A stretch of 7,544 nt of DNA from Deltaproteobacteria bacterium. Lineage in GTDB: Bacteria; Bdellovibrionota; UBA1018; UBA923. The stretch spans positions 1 to 7,544 of the forward strand of contig JACQAW010000278.1 in NCBI GenBank assembly GCA_016194725.1. The letters run 5' to 3'. Below, in pieces: positions 1 through 5,661 of this stretch (the first letter of the stretch is position 1; every line of letters begins with the position of its first letter). Below the pieces are notes generated by a model, which ran no database searches, was not told the DNA's origin, and worked only from the letters and a program-made list of their open reading frames with translations. Both the position numbers and the translations under genes were made by a program.

Positions 1-158
1 CCGTGGCCGCGCTGGTCGTAGCCCAGCACGTAAAAGCCCGCGCCCGCGATTGTTTCGATAACGCGGTAAAGATTGCGCGCGGAACCCAGCAGCCCATGGA
101 TGCAAAGAACGGGTGGGTTTTTTGGATCGCCTTTGGCGATCGAGTAAAGTTCGCTCAT
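1..158 (-). CDS. alpha/beta-fold hydrolase, N-terminal part (runs off left edge)
   Basis: The first 52 codons are present; the C-terminus lies outside the window. The visible protein begins MSELYSIAKG. It contains a beta-strand plus oxyanion-loop segment VLCIHGLLGS (residues 18-26 region, HG at 21-22) and ends at GYDQRGH (47-52), with the next two bases fitting Gly. HG followed about 25 residues later by DxRGxG is the standard N-terminal signature of alpha/beta hydrolases. The nucleophile elbow (GxSxG) and the Asp/His of the triad would lie beyond the edge, so the substrate (ester, epoxide, lactone or other) cannot be told. There is no signal peptide, so it is probably cytoplasmic. The ATG overlaps the glutaredoxin stop as ATGA and only a weak Shine-Dalgarno precedes it, suggesting translational coupling to that gene. 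The family call is firm; the exact function is unknown. Confidence 0.85.
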   Translation of the reverse strand, partial: MSELYSIAKGDPKNPPVLCIHGLLGSARNLYRVIETIAGAGFYVLGYDQRGH

Positions 159-409
159 TTTACGAGTTCGTCGAGCTCTCCGCTTTGATCAAGCCGGGCC
201 AGCTCGGTGTAGCCGCCTACGAATTTTTCGCCGATGAAGATTTGCGGCATCGATTTAAAGCCGGTTTCCTTTTCCAGGCGTTTCCAGGTCGCATCGTCGT
301 CTTCGGCCACCAATACTTCTTCGAACGTGAGACCCTTTTGCTGCAGCAACTTTTTGGCCGCAGTGCAATAGGGGCAACAATTCATAGTATAAACGGTAAC
401 CTTCTTCAT
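155..409 (-). CDS. grxC: glutaredoxin, dithiol CPYC type (GrxC-like)
   Basis: A complete 84-residue glutaredoxin, the normal size for bacterial Grx3-type proteins. It reduces protein disulfides and glutathione mixed disulfides in the cytoplasm using glutathione. The N-terminal strand KKVTVYT leads into the active site CPYC (residues 12-15), preceded by an extra Cys (C11). The cis-proline loop MPQIF (about 54-58) and the glutathione-binding GGYTEL turn (65-70) are both present. The start at 407-409 is supported by a strong Shine-Dalgarno on the minus strand, AGAGGGGAG (complement of 416-424), about 6 bases upstream. The gene is divergent from hppD across 69 bp. Its stop overlaps the start of the downstream alpha/beta-hydrolase, so the two form an operon. 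C11 next to the catalytic C12 is slightly unusual but occurs in the family. Confidence 0.95.
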   Translation of the reverse strand: MKKVTVYTMNCCPYCTAAKKLLQQKGLTFEEVLVAEDDDATWKRLEKETGFKSMPQIFIGEKFVGGYTELARLDQSGELDELVK

Positions 410-478
410 CTTGGGCTCCCCTCTGGATTCTTAGCTGGTCTTGCGTAAGAGGTCAAAGGTGTGGTTTAAATAGCCCCC
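410..478. promoter_or_regulatory. divergent promoter region between grxC and hppD
   Basis: This 69-bp gap must carry the start signals of both genes. On the minus strand, TTGACC (complement of 451-456) and TAAGAA (complement of 428-433) are 17 bases apart, a plausible -35/-10 pair for grxC. On the plus strand, TTTAAA/TTAAAT (465-471) lies 7-9 bases before the hppD ATG, with TTGCGT (441-446) as a possible but poor -35. This would start hppD transcription at or next to the ATG. There is no well-placed Shine-Dalgarno before hppD. The elements are assigned by eye against the sigma-70 consensus and are tentative. Confidence 0.35.
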
Positions 479-1540
479 ATGAAACAAGAGCACGTCAATT
501 TGCAGGGTGTTGAGTATGTCGAATACGCGGTGCGCGACCTGGATCTGGCTTCACCCAATTTTGAAAAGCTCGGTTTCACCTGCATGGGCTTTCGCAGCGA
601 CGCCAACAGGCGCTCGAAGCTTTACATGCAGGGCGATGCGCGGTTCATGCTGACGGCGAGCAGCTCCGAAAAAGACCCGGCCTTTCATTTCAGCCGCGCG
701 CATGGCGATGGCGTCATGACCGTGGGCTACAAAGTCGAAGATTCTGCCGAAGCCTATCGCCTGTCTTGTCAGAAGGGCGCCAAGAGCGCACACGGCCTCG
801 AATCTTTACGCGGCAAAGATGGCGCGCTCATGAATCGGTCGGCCATTCAGGTCTATGGCGATGTTCGCAACTCTTTCGTGTCCTACGACGGGGGCGGCCG
901 TTTCGAGGACTCTTTTACCGAGGAAAAGCACTCGGCGCCTTCACACAAGGGCAAGTTTCTGCAGACGATCGACCACATCACGGTCAACGTCGAAAAAGGC
1001 CAGGTTGAGCGCTGGGCCAAATTTTATGAAGACCTCTTTGGATTTTCGCTCGTGCGCTACTTCGACATCAGCACCGACAAGACCGGGCTATTTTCCAAGG
1101 CGTTGCGCAACCCAAATGGCCGCGTAACGATGCCGTTCAATGAACCGACCAATGCCAAGTCGCAGATTCAGGAATTCATCGACACCTTCCATGGTCCGGG
1201 CATTCAGCACATCGCGCTGCACACCTCGAACATCATTCTTTGCCTGGAGGATCTGGAAAAGAAAGGCTTCAAGTTCCTCGACGTTCCCGAAACTTACTAC
1301 GAGGCCGTGCCCAAGCGAGTTCCGAATGTTTCTGAAGACATGAACGAGCTCAAGAAGCACAGCATTCTGGTCGATGGCTCTGAGAAGGGTTATCTGCTGC
1401 AGATTTTCACCGAGCCGGTGATCGGCCCGTTCTTCTTCGAGGTTATCGAGCGCAAGGGCGACAATGGTTTCGGCGACGGAAATTTTCGGGCGCTGTTCGA
1501 ATCCATCGAGCGCGATCAGATTCGCCGCGGGGTTCTCTGA
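479..1540 (+). CDS. hppD: 4-hydroxyphenylpyruvate dioxygenase
   Basis: Converts 4-hydroxyphenylpyruvate plus O2 to homogentisate and CO2, the second step of tyrosine breakdown (or the route to pyomelanin, or in some bacteria to quinone precursors). It is a cytoplasmic non-haem Fe(II) enzyme. The 353 residues match the bacterial family length. There are two VOC domains: an N-terminal one (about 10-140) and a catalytic one (about 160-325). The three iron ligands are visible: H166 in IDHITVNV, H244 in GIQHIALHT and E321 in FFFEVIERKG. The C-terminal signature GNFRALFESIERDQ (335-348), which closes the active site, is intact. The ATG at 479 is the only start: an in-frame TAA lies a few codons upstream and no good Shine-Dalgarno precedes it. 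No other tyrosine-catabolism gene (homogentisate dioxygenase, maleylacetoacetate isomerase, fumarylacetoacetase) is in the window. An alternative, hydroxymandelate synthase, is less likely because the C-terminal sequence is typical of HPPD. Confidence 0.97.
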   Translation: MKQEHVNLQGVEYVEYAVRDLDLASPNFEKLGFTCMGFRSDANRRSKLYMQGDARFMLTASSSEKDPAFHFSRAHGDGVMTVGYKVEDSAEAYRLSCQKGAKSAHGLESLRGKDGALMNRSAIQVYGDVRNSFVSYDGGGRFEDSFTEEKHSAPSHKGKFLQTIDHITVNVEKGQVERWAKFYEDLFGFSLVRYFDISTDKTGLFSKALRNPNGRVTMPFNEPTNAKSQIQEFIDTFHGPGIQHIALHTSNIILCLEDLEKKGFKFLDVPETYYEAVPKRVPNVSEDMNELKKHSILVDGSEKGYLLQIFTEPVIGPFFFEVIERKGDNGFGDGNFRALFESIERDQIRRGVL

Positions 1541-1559
1541 ATCTGACGGATTTCAGAGA
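1534..1559. terminator. hairpin at the hppD / PIN-relic convergent ends (weak terminator candidate)
   Basis: An inverted repeat pairs CTCTGAATC (1535-1543) with GATTTCAGAG (1549-1558), plus one extra T-A pair outside. This gives a stem of about 10 bp with one bulged T and the loop TGACG. It contains the hppD stop codon and the stop of the opposing PIN relic. Neither side has a proper U-tract, so intrinsic termination would be inefficient. It may instead protect the mRNA 3' end, or be coincidental. Confidence 0.35.
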
Positions 1560-1913
1560 TATTCGATCTTGACGGGCAGTAAATTTTGGATTTGCGAAAA
1601 ATCTTTCTTATTAGCGGTATAGAGAGTTGCGCCCACGCTCAAGGCCGAGATGGCGATAAGCACGTCATGACTCAGTCCCGGATGAATCTCTTTTCTTTTT
1701 CCCCTGCTTTGTAAAAATGATTGGCATCAAGGGGGATGAGACGAAGGGCCTTGGAATAAGGCATAAACATGCGATCCAGCAATTTTCGGTGGTCCGGCTT
1801 CCGTGCCATGAAACCGTTGCCATTGTGTACATTCAAATTCTGTCAACGGAATGAATTGGGATGTAATTTGGGCAGCGATCAGAAGCGTCCATCATCGAAC
1901 GTCAAATAGCCAT
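1553..1913 (-). pseudogene. frameshifted relic of a PIN-domain (VapC-like) toxin
   Basis: Two adjacent minus-strand frames read as successive pieces of a PIN-domain ribonuclease. The C-terminal piece (about 1702 down to the stop at 1553-1555) contains LSHDVLIAISAL, then GATLYTAN, then KKDFSQIQNL. This is the usual PIN C-terminus, with the acidic residue in HDVLIA and the DF Asp. The middle piece (1842 down to a stop at 1672-1674) contains HRKLLDRM, then LRLIPLD, then HFYKAG, which fits the helical middle of the fold. The frame changes within a run of K/E/R codons in homopolymer-rich DNA at roughly 1685-1705. Further upstream, in a third frame, LFDVR then a stop then LLIAAQ (about 1860-1909) may be the decayed N-terminal strand with the first catalytic Asp. 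No intact start or reading frame remains, so the gene is dead unless the sequence is in error. No antitoxin is recognisable beside it. The N-terminal part is the least certain. Confidence 0.6.
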
Positions 1914-2106
1914 CTCATGAGAACGCTATTGATTTTTCTTACTGATTTCCGTGCTTTGTAACTCATGGTTCTCAGCTGCTTATGCGCAGGCTCGGTGATC
2001 TCTTGGCGCGTGGCATGCATTGGTGCACCCAAGACCAGAAGTCACCTGAGCTTAAGGGCGCGTTCGGAGCTGATAAAACATTAAATCTGCCCGTTGGAGA
2101 ATTGAC

Positions 2107-2925
2107 ATGTCGAATAATTGGAATTTTGCAGCCGTGGGTTTATTATTGTTTGGTTTCAGTCTGGCCGCGAACGCAGCAATTGCTGATAGCGGTGGATACC
2201 GGCCTTTATCAGGCTATGTTTGCACGCTCTCCGCTCCTACCGGCCTTTTTCATGACGAAGATGCCGAGCGGAAATGGGGCGATGCGCCTCTCGAGAGCCT
2301 AAAAAAGGAAGCGGGCGGGATCTGGGTCGGCAGGGCCAGTACATTACTTGGTGCTCAGGAAGAAGCTACGAACCTGTGCCGACTGAATTATTTGAAGAGA
2401 AGCAAAGACAATAGGAGCAATAGCCTTTGCTATTCTAGCACTTGCGGCAGCGTCTATGAAGGCGATTGGATATACACGTCTGGGCCTGGACTGCGTGAAA
2501 TTCTCTTTTTTGAGACATGCCAGAAGTATTGGCATGAGCATCCGGAGGCGATGGAGTGCGAACGGGTTTCAGCTCCCCGTTATAGAGTGCAAGACGGAAA
2601 TTTTTCTTGCCGGGAGCGGCCTGCATACGTCTGTACATCCGTGATTGCTGCGGGCGCGTTCACCGCTTGCGCAAAGCCTGAACTTCCAATGGATGGTTTC
2701 TTTGTTACGGCGCTGGATGTGACGAAGAATTCAGCCAGAGCAACGCTTTTGAGCCAATGTGCCTCTCATCCGCTAATTTCGTTCTGGGCGGAATCCTTTA
2801 ATCCGATATACGGGTGTCCAAGCACCAACGCGCAGCTGTCGGAGTTCGATCACTGTCGCAGCCTGTTGAAACCGGAAAATGTTCGATGCGAGGCGGTCGA
2901 AGTAGAGGAGTGTCTGCGAAATTAA
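2107..2925 (+). CDS. secreted cysteine-rich protein of unknown function with a tandem seven-Cys repeat
   Basis: I do not recognise a family. The 272-residue product starts with a signal peptide (hydrophobic core about 8-20) with probable cleavage after ANA (residue 23). The mature part has 14 cysteines at 39, 91, 108, 113, 138, 151, 168, 176, 188, 218, 237, 250, 261 and 269, an even number that suits disulfides in the periplasm or outside the cell. Two halves resemble each other. Each starts with YVCT (37-40; 174-177), and has a LL...C segment (80-91; 214-218), a Cys 17-19 residues later (108; 237), then an F(E/D)xC...C-E pair (135-152; 247-262) and a last Cys (168; 269). The start is set by GGAGA (2096-2100), 6 bases before the ATG, and an in-frame TAA about 30 bases upstream. 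It stands alone, downstream of the toxin relic. Codon use appears less biased than in hppD (AGA, AGG and ATA present), which could reflect acquisition or low expression. Confidence 0.75.
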   Translation: MSNNWNFAAVGLLLFGFSLAANAAIADSGGYRPLSGYVCTLSAPTGLFHDEDAERKWGDAPLESLKKEAGGIWVGRASTLLGAQEEATNLCRLNYLKRSKDNRSNSLCYSSTCGSVYEGDWIYTSGPGLREILFFETCQKYWHEHPEAMECERVSAPRYRVQDGNFSCRERPAYVCTSVIAAGAFTACAKPELPMDGFFVTALDVTKNSARATLLSQCASHPLISFWAESFNPIYGCPSTNAQLSEFDHCRSLLKPENVRCEAVEVEECLRN

Positions 2926-3295
2926 TCGCAAGATCGCTAGCCTGGCCAATTCCTTAATTGCAGTGCAGGCAGTGCTCATCAAAGCATGTGAAACCAGCGC
3001 TATCCACGAATTGCTTCGATCACCGCCCGTGAATCCGCAGGCTGGGTAAATGAGACGCAGAAGCTCTACTCCGAATTAACGTCAGGAACTGGAGTAAGTG
3101 TCTAACTCTTTTGGCGTTCCGAGGCGTAGGTCCCGGGCTGTTCCGGTAGCTATCTGCTGAGACAACTGCTGGATTTTCACCATTCATTTCAACCGTTTGA
3201 AAAAGCGTTTCGAGGTGCTTCCGACAGCCGTTTGGCTACGATTTTGCAATGTTCACTTCTCAACGAGAGTTATTCAAACGAGAGGGAAGTGATTA
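2926..3295. other. 370-bp intergenic stretch without a supportable gene
   Basis: No reading frame here has a start codon, Shine-Dalgarno and recognisable product. The longest fragment, about 37 codons on the plus strand ending at 3103-3105, has no ATG. A 6-bp inverted repeat, TACTCC (3067-3072) / GGAGTA (3091-3096), is separated by 18 bases. An 8-bp direct repeat, AACGAGAG, occurs at 3262-3269 and 3278-3285, the second copy overlapping the Shine-Dalgarno of the next gene. The promoter of the 3296 gene is expected near 3240-3280, but I see no convincing -35/-10 pair. No tRNA, terminator with a T-run, or mobile-element end was recognised. Confidence 0.5.
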
Positions 3296-4075
3296 ATGAT
3301 GTTTTTAAAAGTGTGCGTTTTCACGGCTATGGTTTTGAGTGTATCAGCCGCCTACGCGGATACCGGCACGACGACGCCGGCTGAAAGTTCGGGTACAGCC
3401 AAGCAGTTTCAGCTCAGGTTCGATCTGGGTCAAGGTTCCGGGACTTCCGGAAATTTTAACAACGGCATGCTGAAGCTTGAAGCGGTTCCGAATTACTCGG
3501 GCGACGAGAATTCCGTGGGCGCAGATGCCTCTTTCGGCGTCCAAGGCGGCACCATGATCGGCGGCTTCACTGCGATCAAAGGCGAAAGCTGTAGCGAATC
3601 GGGCAGTTGCCAGAATGGGCGACTCGGCCAGCTGAATTATGCGCGCAGATATTGGGATCTGGATTCGGTTCAGGGCGGACCATTATTTATCAATAAAGCG
3701 AATGGCACCCGGTACGGAATATTGGTGAACCCTTTTGGCGCCCGCGGTTATCGCGAGAAGGACAGTGACGTGCATTGGCACCCCACCGTGCGAGTTGAGT
3801 TCGAGAAGCCGCTCCTCGACAAGCTGATTGCCATAACTGGAGCGGTCCAGGGCGGAATTTTGTATGAGAGCGTCGGCTCAAAGCCTGATGTCGGCACTAC
3901 CGTGACCGCCAATGCGGGAGTAAGGCTGAATCTGGGAGATTTTGCCTTTGGATTTGAATTTACGGCGGACAGCCAGAGTCTGAAAGAGGTCAAAGGCGAC
4001 CTGGATCAAACTCTTCGCCCGGATCGTTCGTTCACGGATCTGGGCGCGAATGCTTACGGGCGAGTGGCGTTCTGA
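3296..4075 (+). CDS. exported protein, probable small outer-membrane beta-barrel, function unknown
   Basis: A 259-residue protein with a clear signal peptide: a short charged start (K5), a hydrophobic core about 6-18, and likely cleavage after AYA (residue 21), leaving DTGTTTP as the mature N-terminus. The rest is rich in Gly, Asn, Ser and alternating hydrophobic/polar stretches typical of amphipathic strands, for example QFQLRFDLG (37-45), MLKLEAV (58-64), TRYGILVNPFG (138-148), TVRVEFE (164-170), TANAGVRLNLG (204-214) and FAFGFEFTAD (216-225). It ends in NAYGRVAF. A C-terminal Phe preceded by alternating hydrophobics is the usual signal for insertion by the BAM complex. The only mature cysteines, C99 and C105, flank a Gly/Ser loop and may form a disulfide. 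AGGGA (3283-3287) sits 8 bases before the first of two adjacent ATGs. The gene converges on the transporter with 3 bp between stops. The barrel call is inference from composition; no family was recognised. Confidence 0.7.
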   Translation: MMFLKVCVFTAMVLSVSAAYADTGTTTPAESSGTAKQFQLRFDLGQGSGTSGNFNNGMLKLEAVPNYSGDENSVGADASFGVQGGTMIGGFTAIKGESCSESGSCQNGRLGQLNYARRYWDLDSVQGGPLFINKANGTRYGILVNPFGARGYREKDSDVHWHPTVRVEFEKPLLDKLIAITGAVQGGILYESVGSKPDVGTTVTANAGVRLNLGDFAFGFEFTADSQSLKEVKGDLDQTLRPDRSFTDLGANAYGRVAF

Positions 4076-4078
4076 CGC

Positions 4079-5533
4079 TCAGGCGTTCGCGGGCGCGACG
4101 TTCCTGAGCTGGCCTTTGGTCAGCGAATAGTAAGTGGTCGCTGAGATGATGAATCCGACGAACCACGCATAGTGGTAGAGCGAGTTCACGAACGGCCAGA
4201 TCGCGTCTTTGGGAATGATTCCGATCGTCGTCAGAAAGCCCGGAACGTTAGGCGCGATTCCAAGCACCATCGCCAGAACCGCGACGTGATTGAAGCCGTT
4301 GCTGTACCAGTAACGGCTGTTCTCGCGGTAAAGCTCTTCGACCACTAGTTCCTTTTTACGGATGAAATAATAATCCGCGATCAGAATGCCGCCAATGGGG
4401 CCCAGAAGGCTTGAGTAGGCGATAAGCCAGTTGAAGATGTAGCCGGTGGGGTCGGCGATCAGCTTCCAGGGCAGAATCACGATTCCCAGCACGCCGGTGA
4501 TGTAGCCGCCCACCTGAAAGTTTATTTTCGCGGGCGCAAGATTCGAAAAATCATTGGCGGGGCTTACGATGTTGGCCGCGATGTTGGTTGCGAGCGTCGA
4601 AATGGCGACAGCCAGCATGGCAAACGTGACCAGCAGCGGAGATTCGAATTTTCCGGCCAGCACCACCGGGTCCCAGATCATGGTGCCGAATACGATGGCC
4701 GTGGCGCTGGTGACCACCACGCCGATGAACGCGAAGATGGTCATCGAGGCGGGCAAAGCGATGGCTTGACCCACGACCTGGTCGCGCTGCGAGCGGGCAT
4801 AGCGGGTGAAGTCGGGAATATTGAGCGAAAGCGTGGCCCAGAATCCCACCATGCCCGTCAGCGCCGGAAAGAAGAACGTCCAGAAATGTCCGGACGTTTC
4901 GAACTTTGAAGGTTGGCTTAAAATGGGGCCCAGGCCTTTTGCAGCCACGATCGCCCAAGCCAGAAGCGACAAAGCCGCTACGGGTAGAAACACGGCCTTG
5001 AAGACGAGCAACTTTTTAATGGAGTCGACACCCAGGTAAACAACAAACATGTTGAGGGCCCAGAAAAGAAGAAACGTGATGGCCGGCCCGGTTTCCAGGC
5101 CCATCCAGCCAGGAAAAAGCGCGGGCAACGTGCCGAAAGCGGGAATCCAAAGTTTCACGATTTGAAAAATGGCAAAACCGCCGATCCAGGTTTGAATTCC
5201 AAACCAGCCGCACGCCACGATGGCGCGAAGTATCGCCGGAATGTTCGCGCCGCGGACGCCAAAGCTTGCGCGCGCGAAAACAGGAAAGGGAATTCCGTAA
5301 CGCGCTCCGGCGTGCCCGTTCAAAACCATGGGAATGAGTACGATCGTATTTCCAAGAAAGACGGTCAATATTGCCTGCCACCAGTTCATGCCACCTTCGA
5401 TGAGCGAGCTCGAGAGCATGTAGGTGGGAATGCAAAGGCTCATGCTGATCCACAGCGCCGCGAAATTCCAGGTGTTCCAATGGCGACCGGCCGGAGCCAC
5501 CGCCGCTAAGTCTTCATTCGTGTATATCCGCAT
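4079..5533 (-). CDS. NCS1-family nucleobase/hydantoin:cation symporter
   Basis: A 484-residue inner-membrane protein with about 12 predicted helices (TM1 about 23-45; last about 451-470), the LeuT-fold size of the NCS1 family (Mhp1, CodB, PucI, allantoin and uracil permeases). Family blocks are strong: the N-terminal YTNEDLAAV (4-12), NFAALWISMSLCIPTYML (23-40) in TM1, HAGARYGIPFPVFARASFG (74-92), ACGWFGIQTW (107-116), GFWATLSLNIPDFTRYA (230-246) and ATNIAANIVSPANDF (315-329). W110 and Q114, W232 and the Asn residues near 317-321 correspond to the places where Mhp1 binds hydantoin. This favours a hydantoin, dihydropyrimidine, uracil or allantoin substrate, probably with Na+ (inference). The start at 5533 matches the family N-terminus, has no clear Shine-Dalgarno, and is blocked upstream by an in-frame TAG. 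Divergence from an aldehyde dehydrogenase/ureidopropionase operon supports uptake for pyrimidine or ureide breakdown. Confidence 0.93.
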   Translation of the reverse strand: MRIYTNEDLAAVAPAGRHWNTWNFAALWISMSLCIPTYMLSSSLIEGGMNWWQAILTVFLGNTIVLIPMVLNGHAGARYGIPFPVFARASFGVRGANIPAILRAIVACGWFGIQTWIGGFAIFQIVKLWIPAFGTLPALFPGWMGLETGPAITFLLFWALNMFVVYLGVDSIKKLLVFKAVFLPVAALSLLAWAIVAAKGLGPILSQPSKFETSGHFWTFFFPALTGMVGFWATLSLNIPDFTRYARSQRDQVVGQAIALPASMTIFAFIGVVVTSATAIVFGTMIWDPVVLAGKFESPLLVTFAMLAVAISTLATNIAANIVSPANDFSNLAPAKINFQVGGYITGVLGIVILPWKLIADPTGYIFNWLIAYSSLLGPIGGILIADYYFIRKKELVVEELYRENSRYWYSNGFNHVAVLAMVLGIAPNVPGFLTTIGIIPKDAIWPFVNSLYHYAWFVGFIISATTYYSLTKGQLRNVAPANA

Positions 5534-5661
5534 ATTGCGGCATTTAACCTACCAATTTTGTAAAGAGCAATAGTTGAATTTAGCTCTTTGAAACCCTGGG
5601 AAGCCGATGATAAAAGCTTTAATACCGCTTTTTTTGTGGAAAAAATCACAGGGGAAATCAT
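5534..5661. promoter_or_regulatory. shared divergent control region: transporter / aldehyde dehydrogenase operon
   Basis: All start signals for both directions lie in these 128 bp. For the plus strand, TTGAAA (5588-5593) and TAAAAG (5611-5616) are exactly 17 bases apart and match the sigma-70 consensus at 5/6 and 4/6 positions. A start near 5623 would leave a leader of about 40 bases including the AGGGGA ribosome site (5650-5655). For the minus strand, TTAAAT (complement of 5542-5547) lies 8 bases before the transporter ATG, with TTGCTC 17 bases further up, so the transporter message may be nearly leaderless. T- and A-runs around 5628-5645 make the aldehyde dehydrogenase leader AT-rich. Confidence 0.5.
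5562..5589. promoter_or_regulatory. operator-like inverted repeat AAAGAGC-N14-GCTCTTT
   Basis: A perfect 7-bp inverted repeat has its left arm at 5562-5568 and right arm at 5583-5589. The arm centres are 21 bp apart, about two helical turns, so a dimeric regulator could contact both half-sites on the same face. The right arm overlaps the candidate -35 of the aldehyde dehydrogenase operon. The left arm overlaps the candidate -35 of the transporter. This position would let one repressor block both promoters. No regulator gene is in the window. The spacing is also compatible with a hairpin with a 14-base loop, but no T-run follows it, so a terminator is unlikely. Confidence 0.5.

Noticed and set aside
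440..449. Imperfect palindrome CTTGCGTAAG between grxC and hppD as a regulator site.
   Set aside because: It is short and imperfect (8 of 10 positions symmetric), with no second copy.
1892..2020. A 42-codon minus-strand frame (ATG at 2018-2020) directly upstream of the PIN relic, rich in Lys/Arg; considered as a remnant antitoxin.
   Set aside because: There is no recognisable antitoxin motif and no clear Shine-Dalgarno, and it runs into the presumed decayed toxin start. It is too short and generic to call.
1982..2302. An open plus-strand frame of 106 codons overlapping the start of the cysteine-rich gene.
   Set aside because: It lies in a different frame from the signal-peptide gene, which has a good ribosome site. 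Its product has no recognisable features.
3067..3096. Inverted repeat TACTCC-N18-GGAGTA as a possible operator or terminator.
   Set aside because: It has only 6 bp arms, no T-run, and is about 200 bp from the next start. A match this short is expected by chance.
2989..3105. A stop-to-stop plus-strand frame of about 37 codons in the intergenic stretch.
   Set aside because: It has no ATG and no ribosome site, and the product is unrecognised. It is of chance length.
5016..5480. A 154-codon minus-strand frame overlapping the transporter in another frame.
   Set aside because: It is rich in His and Arg and has no domain. The transporter frame is continuous and conserved across its full length.
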